This document shows, piece by piece, positions 9,341 to 21,300 of a DNA stretch of 64,000 bases. The notes under the pieces were generated by a model. That model was not told the origin of the DNA. It worked only from the letters and a program-made list of their open reading frames with translations, and made no database searches. The DNA comes from Agapetus fuscipes. Lineage: Eukaryota > Arthropoda > Insecta > Trichoptera > Glossosomatidae. Within the stretch, counting starts at the first letter, position 1; each line of letters starts with the position of its first letter. The stretch covers positions 5,828,001 to 5,892,000 of the forward strand of contig OX637353.1 of NCBI GenBank assembly GCA_951799405.1. Reading direction: 5' to 3'. Position numbers and translations under genes: made by a program.

Positions 9341-12300
9341 TGGGTGAGTAAACCGTTATCGTAATCTTTATGATTGTTATGATAAGGTAAAAACTAGATA
9401 AGGGAGTGGTTAGTTGACAGTTACTCCCACCTCGGTTGATTGCGTGTGCCATACATACATACTTATTCATTAGAATTCATGAGTGTACAAGCATTGAATC
9501 ACCATTCATGCATTAAAATTTAGTATACAACATTGCATTATCAATGATTTTGCGTTAAAACATTGTGGAATTTTCTCAATCTTAGTTTATCTTGGATTTT
9601 TCCAAGTGAGTTTTCTTAGTTGCAAAAAAGTGTTCAGAATCCATAAAAACATGTCTTGACGTGTACCAATATTTTTAAACATAAAATTAGTGGTAAACCC
9701 CTATGAAAAGGGACTTAATTAGTGTGATTCATAATGACTTGACACATTTTTTTTTAACCTAACCTAACCAAATATATTTTTTACTTTAGAAATGTCTGAA
9801 GGCTTGATTAATTAACACTCCTGATTAAGTGTGAGTCCACCATGACCTTTGTGTCAAAATTAACCTGAAAAACATTGTTTAACTATTCCTTTAGCAACTT
9901 GGCTGGGTGACAGCTTTTTTGAGACGCCTCCATTGTTTGGGTCCAACCCAAATCAAGTTAGGTCCCCTTTTATAGTATTTTACCAATATATTATTGTTAG
10001 AAATGTTCAAATCGTGGGAACATAAAATGATTCAGACTAACAGACATCTGCACTGAAAGTGATTTTTCCTCGTGACTTACTACAAAGTGTCCAGTGTAAA
10101 AATGAGGAGGTTGGAGACCAACTTTGATGGAGATGATCCGGTCACACAGCCTCTCAGGAGGAAGTGGCCCTCCAGGTACTCCGTGCATTCCTTGCACGAC
10201 CGAGTAGGAGGAGACAAGACTTGTGGTACCTACAAATCACTAAATTATTCTTAATTTTCATGTTAAATGCTTCTGGTATAATGACAACAAAATGGGGAGA
10301 ATTGATGCATTAGATAAAAAGTGGGACTTAAGTTTACAGCAACAAAAAATCCTAGGGCTCGCACACTTTTCTCAAAACAAGTGTAGTCTGAGATCACCAA
10401 TGCCCTACATGGCAGCTTAATATAGGGCAAGCTCCAATCAAAGGTGATCTACATGGGATACAAGGTGTTAACACTCTTTCTCTGTATTACCTCTGTCCTC
10501 CAACACCATTTGTTTTGTATTGGATACACCATTAAACTATTTATCAGAAGGTACCTGGCTTACATCTTCTGTATTGAAGATTAATTTGCCTTTATCAATG
10601 TTCATGCACTTACAGTACCTTCATTTTGTAAGTCCTTAGAGCCCCGTGCAAGCTTTTTTCTCATCAGCAAGAGCGCCAATTCAAGCAAGACGCAGCTCGC
10701 GTAGAGTTGAAACAACCTATCTGGTTAGTCTTGAGATAGCCAACATAACCTCAACGTTGATCTCAGAGCATTGCTAAAAAAATGTCAAAAGGGTTTAATC
10801 TATTATTATCTCTATTATCTATTATCAAAGTTGCAAAAATATATTTTGGCATTTAAGGATCATATTTAATGCATGCCCACAAGCAGGCACATGTTAGTTC
10901 ACAATTACACATGCTGCACATGTACAATCTATAAAACCTAAGTTACAGAGATATATTACATTCTAAATCTAAGCTGCAAAGATATGTATCATTTGAGATT
11001 CATATTAAATGCATTCCCACAAGCAGAAATGCATAATTTCGCGCTTACACATGCCACATGTGGACCTACAATATAAAAAACCCAATCTCAAATGAACATA
11101 AGCCCTGCAACTCTTGCCGACCTTCCCTGAAGCAGGGGTGACATTGGCAAAGTGAACCATTTTTTACAGTATGGGTGGTCAGCCTCATACCAATCTATAA
11201 GTCAAGGAGCTAGGTATTCAAAGTGAGTACCTGCTGAATCAAAGACTGAAGGTAGACTCACAGTGGACTCCAATGTTCATAATGTGGTGTGTGTTTGTTG
11301 TGTTCAGGGGACGCGTGTCAGTCATGCATGTCGCGCGTGCCATACGCCACTCTGATCGCCACCATCATGTGCTGCCTGGGAGTGGGGGTGTTCTGCACCA
11401 CCATGTACCGGGGCGCCACTCTCTCCATACTCATGTTCGACGAGGTCTTCAACAAGAGGCTCGTATGGTAAACAGTGCACCAAAACTTTCATGAAACATA
11501 TGGCAATCCTGATAGTTCTAAATATTTAGGGTTCATTTTCACATTTTCAAGCCTGAGGAATCTGTTACTGTGCATGTGCCTTTTTCATGTACCATTTGAT
11601 TTTTCTTACTAGCTCACCCATCGATGTTTGCCTAAGTATCTGCTGAACTTATAGGGAGCCTTTTATTGCTTTAGGTGGTATATTTACACATCAAAATAAA
11701 TTATTAATTTTTGGATATTTGGCAAACCGTTGCAGGAAAACTTACATTATTTTGTTAACATCGTAACTAACATATTCAGGAGGTACCCTTTCACCCTCCT
11801 TAAGACATTGGCTATGACACCAATGAAAAAATGAGAATAATAAAAGTTCTCCTTCAATGGTTGGTCAAATATCCAAAAGCAAATAATTCATTTTATTTTA
11901 ATTTGCAAATGATGACCTTAACTCCAGTTTAAGGTCTGGATGTCTGGTTGAGCTCAGCAAAACATTATTGTTTTCTCCCATGTACCGCTTTAGCCTACAG
12001 GCACCACCAGACACATGGAGTATAGTAATAATAACAGCCTTATTTCTTTGGTGAACGCTGTGTCTGTGTGAATCACTCCTCAAAGGCTCTCTCGAGTGTA
12101 CTTCTTGGATATAACGTGAGTGTTGTGTTGCAGGGTGGAGGCTGTGCAGATGGTATTTGTGGTGGGGGGAGCGTGTATGGGAGCCCTGGGCCTCATGCTG
12201 CTGTGCCTGGGCTGCCTCGCTACAGGCGCCACCAGGCACAAGGTGTACCGAGTGTGGCGCGCCAGGGTGGGCGGGCGCATCTCCTGTGCAATCGTAAGTC

Positions 12301-15300
12301 ATCATCATCTTGACAGCCCTGGGTGTGCCTTGTCTGAGTACAAGTTTCTCTTCCACTCTCTCCTGTCCATCGTCTTTGCTCTACAGGCTATGTATGTATG
12401 TTTTTGCTGCATTTGCGTTAACACTGTCCATGCATTGCATTTTTTGCCTTCCTCGCCTCCTTCGGCCTTGTGGGACTGAGAGTGTTATGCGCTTAATGGG
12501 GTTTGCGTCGTCCATTCTAATTATGTTCGGCGCCCTACTTGGATGGAACTAATCACATCAGCCTCTCTGTAGATGTCATAGAGCTCCTTGTTGTACCAAC
12601 GACACCAACCAGTATTATCTCTCACCGGTCTGTAGATGGCTCTGAGAATCCTTCTTTTGAATAATACTGCCTAAAGCTGCTAATGTTTCTCTTATTCATA
12701 CCTCAATGCCCTATTTTATTTAATTAATGCATTGCTCTGTTTTCTATTGTCTATTGATGTGTATGTGATGTGTGTTGCAGTTCATGGGCATCACGTATGT
12801 GTTCTCCCTGATCTGGCTGGTGCTGCTCTGCTTCCTGGTGCTCGTCACCTTCATCTTCACCATCTTCTGGCAGCTGTGCTCCAAGCCTGAGATACAGTCT
12901 AACAAGGAGTGCATAGACTTCCGACAATTCTGTAATTATATACCTTTTATTTACATATTTTGTACAAAATTTGAGTGGCACAAAAAGCGATAGCTCAAGA
13001 ACTTTGAGGAATATTTTGACTTTCTTAATTTCCCCTAAATTATGACTCATGGCTTAGCTTGAAGATCATGTAGTATTGAGCATAAAAAGTAATCAACTCA
13101 AGTATTTCTTAATTTTTTTTAATGTTTTGATCTTACTCTTAACTTGTAATGAATTCTTCTTCCACTATATTTAGGGCCGATTTTTCAATGGTCAGATAAA
13201 CAATCAAATAGCTAACTGTCCGTTAAATTTATCTGAGGTTTTAATGGACGAATAAAACTTTCCAATTTTTCAAACCCCAGATAACGGTTAGATAGTTATC
13301 TGACTGATTTTGTGTGACTAGCTCAGACTTGCGTCACACCATCTGCGAGAGCGAGACACGCTTATGCACGTTTTGTTACTTTAGAAAGAGATAGAGGACT
13401 TCGAAGCCATGACAGACGGTGTCAAAATATGACGTAAATCATAACCTTAAATCTTGTCGGCTTGCCTGCATGCTATTTGGATTTACTTTTTTAAAAACTT
13501 TAAAATAATGGAAGATATTGTGAAACGCGAACGCTCGACGAACTTTAGTCAGAGCGAAGTTCGGATTTTGGCTGAATTGGTGGCAAATCATCGGTCTATC
13601 ATCGAAAATAAAAAGACTGATGCTGTGACAAATAGAGAGAAGGAAGCAGCTTGGAATAAAGTTGCTTCATTGTTTAATGCCGCTTCAGGCGTTACTGTAC
13701 GGGGCACGAAGAGCCTAAAACTAAAATACGAAAGTATAAAAAAAGGGACAAAAAAATCGATGGCAGCACATCGGCAGCAACTGTATAAAACTGGGGGCGG
13801 GCGCTCTTCAGCCCCAGACTTCACCGAAATTGAGGAGAAAGTCATTTCAATATGTTCAAACATCACTGGACTAGATGCACGCAATGACAGTGACAACATT
13901 CCAGGTATGAGGTCTTACATATTTTTAGTTACTCTTCAAACATGATGGAAAATAATAAACCTAAATTTGACTCACTCACACATTTCATCAGCTTCTTTTA
14001 GTTTTTTTTCATAGCTGTATCTTTTTTTTTCAGAACCAATAGAGACTACCGAAATCGTCCTGCAAGAATTGCCAATGCAACCCAATGTTTCTTTCACTTC
14101 ATGTGAAGGTATAGTATTATTATTATGGAAATTTAATAGACATTGTATTTATGCACTTACACTTTATTGTAATAAAACGCAACTAAGCCACACATATAGT
14201 GTAACTTCTTGCCGCGTTATCCCCGAAGGGGTCGCATATGGGGAGTGAACCTATTTATTTTTATAGGTAAGGAGGCCGGCCTTACGCCAACCAATTCAGT
14301 GAAGTGGAGGGTTTCCCAGCTCCCGAGGGGGCTGGTACTCATTTCTTGTGAAGGCTGAGTAAACCTTGCCGGTTCTTTTTATTTAAGGTTCAGACACCCT
14401 CGGCGGGATTCGAACCCAAGCTCACGGCATAGAATGCAAGCATTGTACCAACTGAGCTATCGACTTGACTATTGATTGTCAATTGATTCTAAATCTAAAT
14501 CTATCTCTCTACCTACTACCAGATATTCAACTGCCTTTAATTATAATATGGAAGACGGGCCTTAATATTTCTTTTTTTGTTTTAGAAAATGATGACGTTT
14601 GCCTACCACTTGAAATTGTCAACTATGAAATTGAAAATGGTACGTCAATTTTATTTTTTATGCAGGGTTGTCTCTTCTAAAGTTTTCAGGTATTATTTAT
14701 GTAGCTAATGTACCTACATGGTATGAAAAAGCAATACATGAAATGAGGTTGGATTATTTTTTAATCTTGAAGTTTTTTCTCGGCGAGCTGACGTCAATCT
14801 TGTATGGGACCGTCTAAAATAGCAACCAATATCAGAACATTTGTATTCTTTTCCCCTAGAAACCCGGCCGGGTGACGACACAATATTATCTTTGATGCTG
14901 GGGAGCTGTTTTCCTGGATCTGTTGCCGTTTTCTGTGGGAGCTGGAACTACCGGAGTTTCACCCATATCTATGATGGGCTTCTTCAGCGAGATGTGGTGG
15001 TGAAGTGATGGAGATGATGTTTGTGAAATCTGTGATGAAAATATGAGTACACTTGAGGTACCCTTGAGTACACTTGATGAAAATATGAGTACACTTGTGG
15101 TACCTTTGAGTACACTTGATGAACATATGAGTACACTTGGGGTACCTTTGAGTACACTTGATGAAAATATGAGTACACTGAACAGTTGATAGATGTCTCT
15201 GCTCACTTAGACAACTCACAAGTGTCTTCCTTGTCATTCTTATACCCCAAGTGTACTCATATTTTCATCACAGATTTCACAAACATCATCTCCATCACTT

Positions 15301-18300
15301 CACCACTGGAAGAAGCCCATCGTAGACTTGAGCGAAAAGCTCCAGCTCCCACACAACACGGCAACAGGTCCCGGAAAACACCTCTCCAGCATCAGCAGCT
15401 AGCCGTGTAAGCCTTAATATCTTATTTAGTATTGTCTTTGGGAAGTCACGCGTGGACCTCATTCTTAACTTGATTTTTAGATGAAGATCCCCTGTTGGTC
15501 ACCCATCAACCCGTGCAAGTACAGGAAATGGAAATTGAAGACACTCAAAAAGGTGTGTTCAGTGTAAAAACCTCTTTACTGATCTTGTTATCCATTCATC
15601 TAATTTATTATAAAATTATTACAACTTATTATGTTTACAGAAAAGAATTGGTCTTCGTGGAATCCGAAATCCTTAAAAAGTAAGATAAATCCAGGTTTAA
15701 AAGCAGCTGTTTATCAAAAAACTACTAAAGCAGGAGTAACTGCAAAATTAGACCAATTAACAAAAGCTCGCTTAGAGTTAGTGGAGCTTCAGAAAGAAAT
15801 TGCAACTAAGGAGCACGATTTGAAAATGAAGGAGCACGATTTGAAAATGAAGGAGCACAATTTGAAAGTCTTATTTATGAATAATGAGGAAAAAAGAAAA
15901 CAAGAAATACATGAAATACAAGTACATCAGTTGAAAAATTGTGGGCATTTGTAACTGTAACTGTAAATCTGTTGCTATTCCACTAGGAGTGGCGAGAGCC
16001 TCTGCAGAGCTGCCTCTTTTCATGAACTCTAACATGTTTTTTATTCGACTACACCAGGAGTCGACAACCTGCAGCTAATTACTACTAAATTTACAAGTTT
16101 ACAACTAATTTTATATGTCTGCTGACTAATATTGTGCATTTCCAAACAAATAATTTAGAATTTTATTGATTGTAGAGGCATTAACTTTGTAATCGTTCAT
16201 CTTAAGAGATAAAAAGAAAAACCACTTTGTTTTAGATTACTATGAGTATTTTATTTTATTTAATACCACAACCGGTTTTGCAAACATCCGTTCGCATCAT
16301 CAGGTGGATTAATTTATCCACCTGATGATGCAAACGGATGTTTGCGAAACAGGTTGTGGTATAAAATAAAATACTCATAGTAATCTAAAACAAAGTGGTT
16401 TTTCTTTTTATCTCAAATAATTTAGATATTGGTAAATGAAGATTAAAAATGTAGGCTTTTTGTTTGACTATTGTAAAATCAGCCTGGAGGATTGTGGTGC
16501 GGGAGGCCCTGAGCCTTCAAGGCTTATGAGCCGAAGAAAGTAAAGTAAAGTAAAGTATTGTAAAATCAAGCATACTGATGTGACAAACATAATATAGTCC
16601 ACATATTGTAATGCTGTTCTCTCTTGTTTATGAAAAATTGCATAACTTGTATGTTGTTAAGCCCGACTACAAATCCTGCCTGTGTGAATTATGAAACATG
16701 AATTTAAAAGCAGTCTAGAGGAAGACTGAGAAAAGTATGGATGGATCAAATTTCTGAAATAGCGAATGAATGGGATATCCAGTCATAATAAAAGGAGAGC
16801 TTGTATGAAAAAGGTTATGACTCTGGATGGAATGAAAGAAGTATGCAAGGACAGAAAGAAGTGGCGGCTAATCTGCAATGTTGGTTTATTAATTTGTTAC
16901 ATTTTTTTGTACAGGAAATTGACTTTTTTTTGTATAGATTTCTTTTTAAGGTTTTGTTCTTTTGTTATACTTAAATGTTATTTATTAATTGTATTCCTTG
17001 ACTTATAGGTTGGTATGAGGCTGACCACCCATACTGTAAAAATGGTTCACTTTGCCAATGTCACCCCTGTGTCGGGGAAGGTCAGCAAAAGTTGTAGGGC
17101 TTATGTTCATTTGAGGTTTGGATTTTATTTCTAAGTACACATTCAGCATATTTTGTAAGCGTGAACTACACGTGTTTGTTGGTAGGCATTCATTTGAGAG
17201 CTTTATTAAATGAATATATCCTTGCAACTTAGATTATAGATTATAGACCTCAATTTTTTCCTATAATTATGTATTCTTGTAAGGTAAAGTTAAGTGTAAT
17301 GCAAATATATCTATATCTATAAAGAAGGATGTGTGTATGTATGTATGTATGTATGTATGTATGTATGTATGTATGTATGTATGTATGTATGTATGTATGT
17401 ATGTATGTATGTCCCCTATAGACTCATAAACCGCTCATCCGATTTTGACGAAATTTTCAGGAAACATGTAACATATTCTTAGAACGAATCCTGTGAAGTT
17501 TGATGGTGATCAAATAAACAGTGGTTCTCAATTCTCGATATTTCAGCAACGAGGTCGGTAAATTTTGAAACCACCCAATAGAAGAAGACCATTATATTCA
17601 ACTACAATACATAATCTTAGTTGCAAATATACATTTACATTAAAGATTCATATAAAATGCATGCTCACAAGTAGACACATGTAAGTTCACGCTTACAAAT
17701 GCTGCATGTGTACCCACTCATAATTTAAAATCCAAATCTAAAATGAACAACCCAGTAACTTTTACTTTACGCCTAAAAATGGGAAAAAAAAAAAAAAGTT
17801 GGGAAATTTCCCCAAAAGTGGGGAATTTTTTTTTTCCCCAAAAGTCGGGAAAAACCTAACCTAACCTAACCTAACCTAAGAATGGGAAAAAAAAAAAAGT
17901 TGGGAAATTTCCCCCTGCGCATTGTTCCCACTTATCCCCCTGCGCAAGGTTCCCACTTTCAAATCTGGGAAAAAAAAAAAAAAGTTGGGAAAATTTTTTT
18001 TCCCCAAAAGTCGGGAAAAACCTAACCTAACCTAAAAATGGGGAAAAAAAAATAAAGTTGGGAAAATTTCCCCAAAAGTGGGGAAAATTTTTTTTCCCCA
18101 AAAGTCGGGAAAAACCTAACCTAACCTAAAAATGGGGAAAAAAAAAAAAAGTTGGGAAATTTCCCCAAAAGTGGGGAAATTATTTTTTCCCCAAAAGTCG
18201 GGAAAAACCTAACCTAACCTAAAAATGGGAACAAAATAAAAAAGTTGGGAAATTTCCCCAAAAGTGGGGAAATTATTTTTTCCCCAAAAGTCGGGAAAAA

Positions 18301-21300
18301 CCTAACCTAACCTAACCTAAAAATGGGAAAAAAAAAAAGTTGGGAAATTTCCCCAAAAGTGGGGAAATTTTTTTTTCCCCAAAAGTCGGGAAAAACCTAA
18401 CCTAACCTAACCTAAAAATGGGAAAAAAAAAAAAGTTGGGAAATTTCCCCCTGCGCATTGTTCCCACTTATCCCCCTGCGCATAGTTCCCACTTTCAAAT
18501 CTGGGAAAAAAAAAAAAAGTTGGGAAAATTTTTTTTCCCCAAAAGTCGGGAAAAACCTAACCTAACCTAAAAATGGGGGAAAAAAAAAAAGTTGGGAAAA
18601 TTTCCCCAAAAGTGGGGAATTTTTTTTTTCCCCAAAAGTCGGGAAAAACCTAACCTAACCTAAAAATGGGGAAAAAAAAAAAGTTGGGAAAATTTTACTT
18701 AACTTTACCCACTTTACTTAACTTGAAATGGATGTTATTCAGCTCCTGAGTGGCTTGACACTCATTTCTTATGAAGGCTGAGTAAGCCTTGCCGGTATTT
18801 TATTTTGGGTTTAAAATAAACACTGAAACGGGAAATAATTTCTGACAACTTCGGTGGGATTCTAACTCGAGATCTCGGCATGGAATGCAATCTATAAAGA
18901 AGGATGTGTGTATGTATGTATGTATGTATGTATGTATGTATGTATGTATGTATGTATGTATGTATGTATGTATGTATGTATGTATGTATGTATGTATGTA
19001 TGTATGTATGTATGTATGTATGTATGTATGTATGTATGTATGTATGTATGTATGTATGTATGTATGTATGTATGTATGTATGTATGTATGTATGTATGTA
19101 TGTATGTATGTATGTATGTATGTATGTTCCCTATACTCATAAACCGCTCATCCGATTTTGACGAAATTTTCAGGAAACATGTAACATATTTTTAGAATGA
19201 ATCGTGTGAAGTTTGATGGTGATCAAATAAACAATGGTTCTCAATTCTCAATATTTCAGCAACGAGGTCGGTAAATTTTGAAACCACCCAATAGAAGAAG
19301 ACCATTATATTCAACTACAATACATAATCTTAGTTGCAAATATACATTTAAATTAAAGATTCATATAAAATGCATGCTCACAAGTAGACACATGTAAGTT
19401 CACGCTTACAAATGCTGCATGTGTACCTACTCATAATTTAAAATCCAAATCTAAAATGAACAACCCAGTAACTTTTACTTTACGCCAACTTGAAATGGAT
19501 GTTATTCAGCTCCTGAGTGGCTTGACACTCATTTCTTATGAAGGCTGAGTAAGCCTTGCCGGTATTTTATTTTGGGTTAGAAATAAACACTGAAACGAGA
19601 AATAATTTCTGACAACTTCAGTGGGATTCTAACTCGAAATCTCGGCATGGAATGCAGTTACTCTACCAAATAAGCTATAGACCGGACTTTTTACAAATAT
19701 GGTGGATCGATATCGGTTTGGTTAGGGGTAAGCAACCTGCGGCTCACCAGCCACATGCGGCTCTTTGGGTGTGAAGTTACGGCTCTTTAGCTTCATACGC
19801 AAATATAAAAAAAACACAGAATTATACTTCTGATCGAAAAAAACTAAATCGTTCTGAATCGATTAACGATCTCTCCGCTACTTGTACTCGCTTTTCACCC
19901 CCCACCCTCCACCCAACTACAATATAAAAACCCAATCTTCAATGAACATAAGCCCTGCAACTCTTGCCGACCTTCCCTGAAACAGGGGTGACATTGGCAA
20001 AGTGAACCATTTTTTACAGTATGGGTGGTCAGCCTCATACCAACCTATAAGTCAAGGAAAAACTTTGAAATTTGTAAATTGTAATTTTTGGCTCTTCCGA
20101 CTCAAAAGGTTGCCGACCCCTGGCCTAGACAAAAGTTCCAAATTAAAAAATGTTATTCAAGTATTCCAAGTTGAATTTTAGAAATGTAAGAAAGCTTTTA
20201 TATCCCGCACTTATAAAAAATACGATAAACAAAAGTTCGTAGGTCACAACTAGAAGACCATATTGAAATATATTATTATTATGAAAACCTTTTATTGAAA
20301 CATACTTTTAATTAAAATATACATAATATAGTTGTTTTTTCAAAAAACGCATTTCTGTAAAATTATATACTCACCACAAATTTAAAGATCGTTTTTTTCT
20401 CGGCGGTTAAACGTCTTTCTTCTATGTGACAATGGTCCAAAGCAACCAAGATAAACAAAATGTTTGCCTTTTACCTAACCCGGCCGTGCGACTTACAATT
20501 TTGTTGTCAATAGAAAATGTTCCGTGTACACTACCTAAAACTTTCACTTATTGAAATAATGGATAGAGCACATTTTAAATGTGGGGAAAAAATGTGAATT
20601 CACTTGGCCGGGATAAAGACAGGACAGGGAGTCAAAAATTCCACATAAATTAAACACTTTCATGGAGATAGTTGAAAAAACACTTAAGTGCATCATATTG
20701 TATGAAGCATTTTCCCCAACTGCATACGTTTCACAGTGCGGTTACATTGAAAAATATTCCTGATTGTTTGGAATACATTTATTTCTTCACTTTGCTCAAA
20801 GAGTATAGTGAATTTTATAGATTAGTTCTTTAATTGTATGATTATAAAATTTAATGTATTGTTTATATTCTTTTCTTTATATTCTTTTCTCGTTCCTTGA
20901 CTTATAGGTTGTTATGCGGCTGACCACCCATAATATAAAAATTGGTTCACTTTGCCAATGTCACCCCTGTTTCAGGGAAGGACGGCAAGAGTTGCAAGGC
21001 TTATGTTCATTTGAGATTGGGTTTTTATATTGTAGGTCCACATGCGGCATGTGTTAGCGCGAAATTATACATATCTGCTTGTGGGAATGCATTTAGTATA
21101 AATCTTAAATGATATATATCTTTGCAGCTTAGATTAGATTAGATTAGATTAGTATAGGTCAATATGCATCTGACCAACTATAAATAGAAAATGGTTCACT
21201 CTGCCAATGTCACCCCTGTTTCAGGGAAGGTCAGCAAAGAGTTGCAGGGTGTATGTTCATTTGAGATTTGGGTTTTTATGTTGTAGGTTCACACGCAGAA

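Noticed and set aside
14886..15237. Minus-strand repetitive open frames (SSSVLKGT and KCTHIFIK types)
   Set aside because: They arise from the 42-bp tandem repeat, whose length is a multiple of three and so keeps all frames open.
18885..19195. Long open frames of MYVC/THIY repeats
   Set aside because: They are translations of the (TATG)n microsatellite in all frames and carry no gene signal.
17331..19500. CRISPR-like array
   Set aside because: Repeats of varying length with no unique spacers in an intron-rich animal genome; it is a minisatellite with microsatellites.
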